DNA of 33,404 nt from CAZHGD01 sp964531735 (GTDB lineage: Bacteria > Armatimonadota > UBA10988). The notes below the pieces were generated by a model. It ran no database searches, was not told the DNA's origin, and saw only the letters and a list, made by a program, of their open reading frames with translations. Shown here one piece after another: positions 1 to 6,766 of the stretch. Position 1 is the first letter of the stretch. Every line of letters begins with the position of its first letter. The stretch spans positions 1 through 33,404 of the forward strand of contig CAZHGD010000072.1 in the NCBI GenBank assembly GCA_964531735.1. Reading direction: 5' to 3'. A program made the translations under genes and the position numbers.

Positions 1-57
1 AGTCTGGACGAGCGGCTGCAAGAGGCGCTGATCGCGCGAGCGGAGGTGGGGTTGTAG
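1..57 (+). CDS. Possible C-terminal end of an unidentified protein (partial, 5' end outside window)
   Basis: Frame 1 is open from the first base and ends at TAG 55-57, giving an 18-residue charged tail (begins SLDERLQEAL, ends EVGL). It stops 9 bases before the end of the convergent coaBC gene, which is a natural place for a gene to end. The piece is far too short to identify, and an open frame of this length in GC-rich DNA can arise by chance. It is recorded only as a candidate gene end. Confidence 0.3.
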   Translation, partial: SLDERLQEALIARAEVGL

Positions 58-66
58 ACGGCGCCG

Positions 67-1263
67 TCAGAGGAGCGCCGCCACCCGCCGCAGCACCTCG
101 TGGCCGACGTCGAGCTTGCTCAGCGACGGCAGGTCCTCGCGGCGGCCGTCGGCGTGGAGCAGCGTGACCTGGTTGTCGTCGCCGCCGAAGCCGCGGCCCG
201 GCTGCGAGACGTCGTTGGCCACCATCAGGTCCAGGCCCTTGCGCTGGAGCTTCTCCTGCGCCCGCTCGATGACTTCGTGCGTCTGCGCCGCGAAACCGAC
301 CACCACCTGCCCGGGTCGGCGCTGCGCCGCCACCGCGGCGATGATGTCCGGCGTGCGGTGCAGCGCGATGCTGATGGTGTCGCCGGCTTTGGCGCGCTTG
401 CGTGGGTCCGGGTCGGCCGGCGCATAGTCGGCGACGGCCGCGGCGCCGACGAAGACGTCGGCCTCGGGCCAGCGGGCCAGCACCGCCGCGGCCATCTCCG
501 CGGCCGTGTTGACCGACACCCGCTCGACGCCCGGCGGCGCCGGCAACTCGGTCGGCCCGCTGACCAAGGTCACCGTGGCGCCGTGCAGGGCCGCCGCGCG
601 TGCCAACGCGTAGCCCTGGCGGCCGCTGGACGGGTTGCTCACGAACCGCACGGCGTCGAGCGGCTCGCGCGTGGGGCCGGCGGTGATCAGCACGCGGCGC
701 CCGGTCAGGTCACGCTCGGCGAAGAGCAGCGCTTCGAGCGCTGCGACGATGTTCGGGACGTCGGCCATGCGCCCGTCGCCCTGTTGGCGGCAGGCCAGCC
801 AGCCGCTCGACGGGCCGACGAACTGATAGCCCGCGTCCTGCAAGGTGGCCACGTTGCGCTGGACCAGCGGGTGGTGCCACATGGCCTGGTTCATAGCGGG
901 CGCCAACAGCACCGGACAGGTGACCGCCAACAGCGTGGTGGTCAGCAGGTCGTCGGCCAGCCCGGCGGCAGCCTTGCCCAGCAGATTGGCCGTTGCCGGT
1001 GCCACCACGACGGCATCGGCCGACGCCAGCGACAAGTGGCCCATGCCGTAGGCTTCGGGCGCGGCGAAGGTGGCGGTGTAGACCGGGTTGCCGGACAGTG
1101 CCTGGAAGGTGGTCGGGCCGACGAACTCGGTGGCGTGAGCCGTCATGACCACGCGCACCTCGGCGCCGGCCTGGGCCAGCTTGCTGACCAGATCGGCCGC
1201 TTTGTAGGCGGCAATGCCACCGGTGACGCCGACCACCAGCCGTTTGGCGGCGAACGTGCTCAT
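67..1263 (-). CDS. coaBC: Bifunctional phosphopantothenoylcysteine decarboxylase / phosphopantothenate-cysteine ligase
   Basis: This enzyme carries out two consecutive cytoplasmic steps of coenzyme A synthesis: ligation of cysteine to 4'-phosphopantothenate, then FMN-dependent decarboxylation to 4'-phosphopantetheine. The 398 residues match the usual Dfp length. The N-terminal CoaC flavoprotein domain (about 1-185) has TGGIAAYKA at 14-22, the active-site His76, the PAMNQAM motif with Asn125, and the redox Cys158 in GWLACRQQGDGRM. The CoaB domain (about 188-398) has AGPTREPLDAVRFVSNPSSG with Asn210, Lys289 and VGFAAQT. These positions fall almost exactly where the E. coli Dfp catalytic residues lie. 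The ATG at 1263 overlaps the gmk stop codon in an ATGA, so the two genes are probably translationally coupled. The rpoZ gene often found between gmk and coaBC is absent here. Confidence 0.97.
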   Translation of the reverse strand: MSTFAAKRLVVGVTGGIAAYKAADLVSKLAQAGAEVRVVMTAHATEFVGPTTFQALSGNPVYTATFAAPEAYGMGHLSLASADAVVVAPATANLLGKAAAGLADDLLTTTLLAVTCPVLLAPAMNQAMWHHPLVQRNVATLQDAGYQFVGPSSGWLACRQQGDGRMADVPNIVAALEALLFAERDLTGRRVLITAGPTREPLDAVRFVSNPSSGRQGYALARAAALHGATVTLVSGPTELPAPPGVERVSVNTAAEMAAAVLARWPEADVFVGAAAVADYAPADPDPRKRAKAGDTISIALHRTPDIIAAVAAQRRPGQVVVGFAAQTHEVIERAQEKLQRKGLDLMVANDVSQPGRGFGGDDNQVTLLHADGRREDLPSLSKLDVGHEVLRRVAALL

Positions 1264-1853
1264 TGGTGCTGGCTGCGCTCCTCGCAGATGATGCGCTGCA
1301 ACGCGGCAACGGCCGTGGCGAGGTCGTCGTTGATGACCTCGTGCGTGAACCAGTCGCGCTCGGCCATCTCGCGGCGGGCGGTGTCGAGGCGGCGCGCGAT
1401 CTCCTCGGGCGTGTTGGCGCCGCGCTTGGCCAGGCGCTCATAGAGGACCTCGGGTTGCGGCGGCGCGATGAACACGAACACCGCTCCGGGCAGGCGCTCG
1501 CGGACTTGGCGTGCGCCCTGGATATCGATGTCGAGAACCAGGTCCTGGCCCGCGGCGCGCGCGCGCTCAATCTCGCTACGCGGCGTGCCATAGCGGCACT
1601 GGGCATACGGCGCCCACTCGAGGAACTCGTCGTCGGCCACAGCGCGGTCGAACTCGTGGTCGCTGACGAAGTAGTAGTCGACGCCGTCGCGCTCGCCAGC
1701 GCGGGGTGGGCGAGTGGTGCGCGAGACCGAGAAGCGCAGGTTCGGCACGGTGGCGAACAGCCGCCGGATGAGCGTGCTCTTGCCGACGCCGCTCGGCCCG
1801 CAGATGACAAACACGTCGTGATGTGCTGGCTCGCCCATGACCTCGTCGACCAT
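1260..1853 (-). CDS. gmk: Guanylate kinase
   Basis: Guanylate kinase phosphorylates GMP to GDP with ATP in the cytoplasm, feeding nucleotide pools. The protein is about 197 residues, normal for the family. It has a P-loop GPSGVGKST near residues 19-27, the GMP-binding SRTTRPPRAGERDGVDYYF stretch, and the DIDIQGARQV segment. The frame is open further upstream, but that part overlaps the prepilin gene and is not kinase-like. In-frame ATGs lie at 1871, 1853 and 1838, none with a convincing Shine-Dalgarno. I chose 1853 because a TACAAT (-10 like) at 1862-1867 would place the transcript start almost on that ATG, that is, leaderless. This choice is an inference. The 3' end overlaps coaBC by four bases. 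Confidence 0.95.
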   Translation of the reverse strand: MVDEVMGEPAHHDVFVICGPSGVGKSTLIRRLFATVPNLRFSVSRTTRPPRAGERDGVDYYFVSDHEFDRAVADDEFLEWAPYAQCRYGTPRSEIERARAAGQDLVLDIDIQGARQVRERLPGAVFVFIAPPQPEVLYERLAKRGANTPEEIARRLDTARREMAERDWFTHEVINDDLATAVAALQRIICEERSQHQ

Positions 1854-1861
1854 CCGGGCCC

Positions 1862-1867
1862 ATTGTA
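1862..1867 (-). promoter_or_regulatory. Possible -10 element of gmk
   Basis: The minus strand reads TACAAT here, AT-rich against very GC-rich surroundings. No TTGACA-like -35 was found at the proper distance. If used, transcription would begin within a base or two of the ATG at 1853. Confidence 0.3.
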
Positions 1868-1906
1868 CCATCGCGCCCGGCGGTTGACTCCCGGTTGCCG
1901 GCGAGT

Positions 1907-1934
1907 GGCCCGGCGGACGGTCGCCCGCCGGGCC
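1907..1934 (-). terminator. Strong GC hairpin after the prepilin gene
   Basis: A perfect 10-bp stem (1907-1916 paired with 1925-1934) with an 8-base loop lies just past the stop codon of the prepilin-like gene (1942) and before gmk. No U-tract follows on the minus strand, so it may act as a 3' stabiliser or weak/factor-dependent terminator rather than a classical intrinsic one. Confidence 0.45.
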
Positions 1935-1941
1935 GGCGGGC

Positions 1942-2610
1942 TCAGTCTGAGTTCTTGGTGAAGTAGGGCAAGTAGCCCGCGGCGTTGGTGCGGCCGACCT
2001 CGGTGATCTTGAGCCACTTGACATGGCCGTCGAGGAAGGTGAAGTTGGCGCCGTCGTTGTGCCGGCCTTCGTAGTAGCCCTGACCGCTGGTCAGCCGCGG
2101 CGGGTTGACCGTGGTGTTGACCGTGTAGGGTGCCACCGCCACCTGGAACAGCCCGGCGGGCCCGCCGTCACCGCAGAAGATGGTGCCGGCCGGATCCTCG
2201 ACGGAGGCGAGCGTCGCCGGCCCGGTGCCGCTCTGCTCGAAGAGCATGCCGCGGGTCGCATCGGACCAGTACAGGCAGTTCAGCAGGTAGCTCAGGTTGG
2301 CCGTTCGCGCCGCCCAGCGCACGCTGCCGCTGGGGCAGTCGTAGACCTGGCCGTTCTTGATGTACGGCTGCAACTGGTCGGTCCAGTAGATGCCCAGGCC
2401 GTTGTTCTGGTTGTTGAGCATGTACTTCTCGTCGTAGTCCTGGGCATACTGCATCAGGGCCACGCCAACCTGCTTGAGGTTGGAGCCGCAACTGCTCTGG
2501 CGGGCCTTCTCTCGTGCCTTGGCAAAGACAGGGAACAGAATGGCGGCCAGGATCGCAATGATGGCGATGACCACCAGCAACTCGATCAGCGTGAACGCAC
2601 GGCGACGCAT
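1942..2610 (-). CDS. Prepilin-like secreted protein with H-X9-DG C-terminal motif (DUF1559-like)
   Basis: This is a 222-residue type II/IV pseudopilin-like protein. The N-terminus MRRRAFTLIELLVV is a classic prepilin peptidase site (cut before Phe6, Glu at +5), followed by a hydrophobic helix to about residue 29 and then FAKAREKARQ. The C-terminus has RHNDGANFTFLDGHVKW, the H-X9-DG motif of prepilin-like proteins that are strongly expanded in Armatimonadota and Planctomycetota. The start at 2610 has AAGGAG upstream at good spacing; the longer open frame is an artefact overlapping the divergent gene. It is expected to be processed and displayed at the cell envelope, but its exact role is unknown. 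It stands alone, without other pilus genes nearby, and a strong hairpin follows its stop. Confidence 0.93.
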   Translation of the reverse strand: MRRRAFTLIELLVVIAIIAILAAILFPVFAKAREKARQSSCGSNLKQVGVALMQYAQDYDEKYMLNNQNNGLGIYWTDQLQPYIKNGQVYDCPSGSVRWAARTANLSYLLNCLYWSDATRGMLFEQSGTGPATLASVEDPAGTIFCGDGGPAGLFQVAVAPYTVNTTVNPPRLTSGQGYYEGRHNDGANFTFLDGHVKWLKITEVGRTNAAGYLPYFTKNSD

Positions 2611-2714
2611 GACGGCTCCTTGGGGATGAAACGGCGCGACTGGTAAGTGCCCGACCCAACCCGATGCCAGACTTGCAACGAACCTGCCGGCGGTGGCGCT
2701 GCGGGCGGCACCGC

Positions 2715-2727
2715 CCCACAATGTGGG
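2715..2727. promoter_or_regulatory. 13-bp perfect inverted repeat upstream of the DUF255 gene
   Basis: The sequence CCCACA-A-TGTGGG ends four bases before the GGAGGGAG ribosome-binding site of the plus-strand gene at 2747. It also lies within the 136-bp divergent intergenic region shared with the prepilin gene. It could be an operator half-site pair or a small 5'-UTR hairpin. No protein can be assigned to it. Confidence 0.3.
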
Positions 2728-2746
2728 TTCGGAGGGAGCAGCGCTG

Positions 2747-4804
2747 ATGGCGGTCGGCACCAACCACCTGGCAGGCGAAGTCAGTCCGTACCTGCGGCAG
2801 CACGCCGGCAATCCGGTCGACTGGTACCCCTGGGGGCCGTCGGCGCTGGAGCGGGCGCGCCGCGAGGACAAGCCAATCCTGCTGAGCATCGGCTACAGCG
2901 CGTGCCACTGGTGCCATGTCATGGCCCACGAGAGCTTCGAGAACGAGGCCGTGGCCGCGGTCATGAATCGGCACTACGTCTGTATCAAGGTTGACCGTGA
3001 GGAGCGGCCCGACCTCGACCATCTCTACCAGACGGTCTGCCAGTTGCTCACGCAGACCGGTGGCTGGCCGCTCACGGTCTTCCTCACCCCGTCGCAGGAG
3101 CCGTTCTTCGCCGGCACCTACTTTGCGCCGGACCGCCGCTATGGTCGGCCGGGCTTCATCGAGGTGCTGGAGGCGCTGGCCGAGGCCTACCGCGACGCCC
3201 GGGCACAGGTCACCGAGCAGGCGCAGCAGATCATCGCTGCGCTGGCCTGCGAGCAGGCACCACACGGCCAGCCCGGCGAACTCACCGAGAGACTGCTCGA
3301 CGACGGCTACGCGCAGCTTCGCCAGGCGTTCGATACGGCCCGCGGCGGGTTCGGCCAGGCGCCGAAGTTCCCCAATCCGGGACCGCTGGAGGTGTTCTGC
3401 CGCCACCATGCCCGAACCGGCCAGGCCGATGCGCTGCAGCAGGTGGTCAAGGCCGCGCGCGCGATGAGGGCCGGCGGCATCTACGACCAACTCGGGTTCG
3501 GATTCCACCGCTACAGCGTCGACGCCGCGTGGCGGGTGCCGCACTTCGAGAAGATGCTGTACGACAATGTGCTGCTGCCGCCGCTCTACCTGGCCGCCTG
3601 GCAGGCGAGCGGGCAGCCGGACCTGGCCGAGTGCGCCGTCGAGACGCTGGACTACCTGTTGGCGTCCCTGCGCGCGCCCGAAGGCGGCTTCTACAGCGCC
3701 ACCGATGCCGACAGCAGCGGCGAGGAGGGCCGCTACTTCGTGTGGACGGCCGACCAGGTCCGGTCCGTGCTCGAAGCCACACTGGCCGACATTGCCTGCG
3801 AGCGCTTCGGCGTCACGGCCGCCGGCAACAGCGACGGTGGCGCGAGTGTGCTGCACCTGGCCCGGCCGCTGGAGCCCATGGCCGCGGCGCGTGGCTGGCC
3901 GCCCGAGCAGATGCGTGCCGCGCTGGAGCAGGCACGGCGCGACCTGCTGGCTGCGCGAGCCCGGCGCGAAGCCCCACACCGCGACGAGCAGGTCATTGCC
4001 GCCTGGAACGGCCTGGCCATACGGGCCTACGCGCAGGCCGGTCTGTTGCTCGGCCGGGAGGCCTACCTGCGCGCGGCCGAGGAGGCCGCGCGGTTCGTGC
4101 TGGACCACCTCGTCGACGATGGACGCCTGCGGCGGATCTGGGCGGCCGGCGAAGCCCGCGGTCGGGCCTTCCTTGACGACCACGCGGCCGTGGCGGCCGG
4201 TCTGCTGGAGCTGTTCGCCGCCACCGGTGAGCCGCGCTGGTACGATGCGGCGGTACGGCTGACCGAGACCGTGGCCGGTGAGTACACCGATCCGGCCGTC
4301 GGCGACTGGTTCATGACCTCGGCCGCCGGCGAAGCGCTGGTGCTGCGGCCGAAGGAGACCGGCGACGGCGCCACGCCGTCGGGGCTGTCGCTGATGGTGC
4401 ACAACCTGTGGCGGCTGCACCAGTTGAGCGGCGAGCACCGCTACCGCGCCGACGCGGAACGAGCGCTGCGAGCCCATGCCGAGGGGCTGCGCCGTAACCC
4501 GTGGGGGTGGGCGACGCTGCTGTGCGGACTGGATGCACTGCTGTCGGCCGACGAGACCGTGGTCGTGGTCGGCGACGGGCCGGCGGCCGAGGCGCTGGTG
4601 CGGGCCGCGCTGGCTGACTACCGGCCCAACCGGCTGGTCTGTCGTCGCCGGGCGGACACAGTCGACGCGGCGCTGCCGTGGCTGCTGCGCGGGCATGGTC
4701 TGCGCGACGGGCAACCGGCCGCTTACCTCTGCCGCGGGCAGGTGTGCCAGGCCGCGGTGACGTCACCCGAGGGTCTGCGCGCAACTCAGGGCACGAGCTT
4801 GTAG
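2747..4804 (+). CDS. Thioredoxin-fold DUF255 protein (YyaL / SPATA20 family)
   Basis: The 685-residue protein has the typical two-part layout. An N-terminal thioredoxin-like domain (about 1-165) starts with the diagnostic NPVDWYPWG and carries a CHWC redox motif (Cys53, Cys56) in SACHWCHVMAHESF. A long alpha/alpha-barrel region resembling N-acylglucosamine epimerase/glucosidase folds follows to the end (GIYDQLGFGFHRYSVD, YDNVLL, DADSSGEEGRYF, AAWNGLAIRAY). The family is near-universal but its reaction is not established; redox or sugar-related roles have been proposed. The start at 2747 is supported by GGAGGGAG 8 bases upstream. The frame opens earlier at 2693, but that extension is not family-like. 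Its last 19 bases overlap the convergent response regulator. Confidence 0.95.
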   Translation: MAVGTNHLAGEVSPYLRQHAGNPVDWYPWGPSALERARREDKPILLSIGYSACHWCHVMAHESFENEAVAAVMNRHYVCIKVDREERPDLDHLYQTVCQLLTQTGGWPLTVFLTPSQEPFFAGTYFAPDRRYGRPGFIEVLEALAEAYRDARAQVTEQAQQIIAALACEQAPHGQPGELTERLLDDGYAQLRQAFDTARGGFGQAPKFPNPGPLEVFCRHHARTGQADALQQVVKAARAMRAGGIYDQLGFGFHRYSVDAAWRVPHFEKMLYDNVLLPPLYLAAWQASGQPDLAECAVETLDYLLASLRAPEGGFYSATDADSSGEEGRYFVWTADQVRSVLEATLADIACERFGVTAAGNSDGGASVLHLARPLEPMAAARGWPPEQMRAALEQARRDLLAARARREAPHRDEQVIAAWNGLAIRAYAQAGLLLGREAYLRAAEEAARFVLDHLVDDGRLRRIWAAGEARGRAFLDDHAAVAAGLLELFAATGEPRWYDAAVRLTETVAGEYTDPAVGDWFMTSAAGEALVLRPKETGDGATPSGLSLMVHNLWRLHQLSGEHRYRADAERALRAHAEGLRRNPWGWATLLCGLDALLSADETVVVVGDGPAAEALVRAALADYRPNRLVCRRRADTVDAALPWLLRGHGLRDGQPAAYLCRGQVCQAAVTSPEGLRATQGTSL

Positions 4805-5478
4805 CCGACGCTGTGCACGGTCTGCAAGCGCCGCGGGTGACGCGGATCGTCTTCCACCTTCAGGCGCAGGCGCCTGACGTGCACGTCGATGCCGCGCGGC
4901 TGGATGACCTCTTTCTCGCCCCAGACGAGGTCGAGAAGCTGCTCGCGCGTGAGCACGCGGCCGGGCCGTTCGGCCAGTGCATAGAGCAACTCGAACTCCA
5001 GGCGCGTGACGTCGAGCACCTTGCCGCGCAAGGTCACCTGGTACGCACCGGGATCGAGCGAGATGTCGCCCACCACCAGCTTCGGCCCTTCGACGCCACC
5101 CGGCGTGCCGTAGCGGGCGCGGCGAAGCTGCGCGCGCACGCGGGCAATCAGCTCGCCCGGACTGAACGGCTTCTCGACGTAGTCGTCGGCGCCGGTGTTG
5201 AGGCCGACGATCTTGTCGACCTCGCCGGTCTTGGCCGTCAGCACGATGATCGGCACCTGGCTGGTCTCGCGCGCCCGCTTGCAGACCTCCAGGCCGTCCA
5301 TGATGGGCAGCATGAGATCGAGGACGACGAGGTCCAAGGGTTCTGAGCGGATGGTGGCCAGCCCCGAGGCTCCGTCACCCGCCGTCAGAACGGTGTAGCC
5401 CTCCGCGCCGAGCATCACTTTGAGCATGTCGACGATGTCAGGGTTGTCCTCGACGACCAGGATACGGCCCTCGGCCAT
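4786..5478 (-). CDS. OmpR/PhoB-type response regulator
   Basis: This 230-residue transcription factor has a receiver domain (1-120) with the acidic pocket E10/D11, phospho-acceptor Asp54 in VVLDLMLPIMDG, and Lys103 in VEKPFS. A winged-helix DNA-binding domain (about 133-230) ends in VHSVGYKLVP. It should be activated by phosphorylation and bind direct-repeat operators. There is no histidine kinase next to it on the same strand; it sits 23 bases after purM and may be cotranscribed with it. The hybrid kinase encoded divergently from purM at 6767 is a possible but unproven partner. AAGGA lies upstream of the ATG. Its end overlaps the convergent DUF255 gene by 19 bases. Confidence 0.93.
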   Translation of the reverse strand: MAEGRILVVEDNPDIVDMLKVMLGAEGYTVLTAGDGASGLATIRSEPLDLVVLDLMLPIMDGLEVCKRARETSQVPIIVLTAKTGEVDKIVGLNTGADDYVEKPFSPGELIARVRAQLRRARYGTPGGVEGPKLVVGDISLDPGAYQVTLRGKVLDVTRLEFELLYALAERPGRVLTREQLLDLVWGEKEVIQPRGIDVHVRRLRLKVEDDPRHPRRLQTVHSVGYKLVP

Positions 5479-5501
5479 GACTCACCGTTCCTTGGGGCGG
5501 C

Positions 5502-6536
5502 TCACTGCCCCGCCGCGCGCACTGTGACTCCCGCGCCCGTCTCGATGTGGCCCACCGGAACCGCCTCGAATCCCGCGGCGGCGGTGAGCGTACGGGCCTG
5601 CTCGACGCGGTCGGCGGCCACCACCACCAGCATCCCCAGGCCCATGTTGAAGGTGTGCAGCATCTCGTCATCGGCCACGCGGCCGAGCCGCGCCAACAAC
5701 CCGAAGATCGGCGGCTCCGACCAGCGACCGCGCTCCAGCACCGCGCCGACACCATCCGGCAGCACGCGGGGCAGGTTGTCCTGGAAACCGCCGCCGGTGA
5801 TGTGGGCCGCGGCCTTGAGCAGACCGGCGCCGCGGAGCGCCCGCAGTTCGCTCAGATAGCAGCGGTGCGGCTCGAGCAGCGCCGCGCCCACCGTGGTGCC
5901 CAGTTCGGGCAGCTCGTCGCGCCAATCCACCTGTCCATCGGCCACCAGTTTGCGGGCGAGTGAGTAGCCGTTGGTGTGCAGGCCGCTGCTCGGCAGGCCG
6001 AGGATGACGTCGCCGGGCACCACCTGGCGACCGTCAACGGCCTCGTCGCGCTCGACCAAGCCGACGATGCAGCCGGCGACGTCGAAATCGCCCGGCTGGT
6101 ACAGCCCCGGCATCTCGGCCAGTTCGCCGCCGATCAGCGCGCAGCCGACGCCGCGGCAGGCGCCCGCGAGACTGGTCACGATGGTGGCTGCGACGCCTGG
6201 CGCCAGCTTGCCGGTGGCGAAGTAGTCGAGGAAGAACAGCGGCTCGGCGCCCATGACGGCGATGTCGTTGACGCAGTGGTGGACCAGATCGAGGCCGAGC
6301 CCGTCGTAGCAGTCGAGGAGCCCGGCGACCTTCACCTTGGTGCCGATGCCGTCCATGCTCGAGACCAGCAGCGGCTGGCGGTAGCGACTGGTGTCGAGCG
6401 CCCACATACCGCCGAAGCTGCCGACGTCGGTGACCACCTCGGGCCGATAGGTGGCGCGGCAGGCGTCTTTGAACAGGCGGATGGCTTCGTCCTGGGCAGA
6501 GATGTTGACGCCGGCTGCCGCGTAGGTCTGGCCCAT
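5502..6536 (-). CDS. purM: Phosphoribosylformylglycinamidine cyclo-ligase (AIR synthetase)
   Basis: PurM performs the fifth step of de novo purine synthesis, the ATP-dependent ring closure of FGAM to AIR. The 344 residues match the family. Recognisable features are the N-terminal YAAAGVNISAQDEA, the SSMDGIGTKVKVA and HHCVNDIAVMGAEPLFFLDY segments of the PurM N-domain, GGELAEMPGLY, SSGLHTNGYSLARK, and ITGGGFQDNLPRVLPDG in the C-domain. The ATG at 6536 is preceded by GGGAG at 6542-6546 and by a near-consensus promoter, so the longer open frame (to 6731) is rejected. A response-regulator gene follows after 23 bases. No other pur gene is nearby. Confidence 0.97.
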   Translation of the reverse strand: MGQTYAAAGVNISAQDEAIRLFKDACRATYRPEVVTDVGSFGGMWALDTSRYRQPLLVSSMDGIGTKVKVAGLLDCYDGLGLDLVHHCVNDIAVMGAEPLFFLDYFATGKLAPGVAATIVTSLAGACRGVGCALIGGELAEMPGLYQPGDFDVAGCIVGLVERDEAVDGRQVVPGDVILGLPSSGLHTNGYSLARKLVADGQVDWRDELPELGTTVGAALLEPHRCYLSELRALRGAGLLKAAAHITGGGFQDNLPRVLPDGVGAVLERGRWSEPPIFGLLARLGRVADDEMLHTFNMGLGMLVVVAADRVEQARTLTAAAGFEAVPVGHIETGAGVTVRAAGQ

Positions 6537-6552
6537 GGTGACTCCCGCGATG

Positions 6553-6581
6553 AGTCTAGCGGCGAGGGTGGGGAGTGTCAA
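6553..6581 (-). promoter_or_regulatory. Sigma-70-type promoter of purM
   Basis: On the minus strand TTGACA (6576-6581) is followed after exactly 17 bases by TAGACT (6553-6558). The predicted transcript start, near 6546, coincides with the GGGAG ribosome-binding site and gives a leader of only about 10 bases before the ATG at 6536. Confidence 0.75.
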
Positions 6582-6766
6582 GCCGCGCCACACCTCCACC
6601 AGCGCGCTCGTGACCGTCACTTTGGGTTCATGCGGGCGGGCCAACCAGTGGCGCCAGCAGGCGATAATGGTGCCAGAGGCCGTGGACCGGCGCGGTGGTG
6701 GTGCAAGCGCACAGCAGGGACGCCGTTCCATTCTCCCGCCGACAGCTCGCCGAGGAGACGCGCCAA

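Noticed and set aside
100..1443. Long plus-strand open frame opposite coaBC
   Set aside because: Low-complexity Arg/Gly/His-rich translation with no family resemblance; it is the antisense shadow of coaBC and gmk in GC-rich DNA.
2168..4714. Very long minus-strand open frame opposite the DUF255 gene
   Set aside because: Its translation is compositionally odd and runs through both the divergent intergenic region and the prepilin gene in another frame; the plus-strand protein is clearly the real one.
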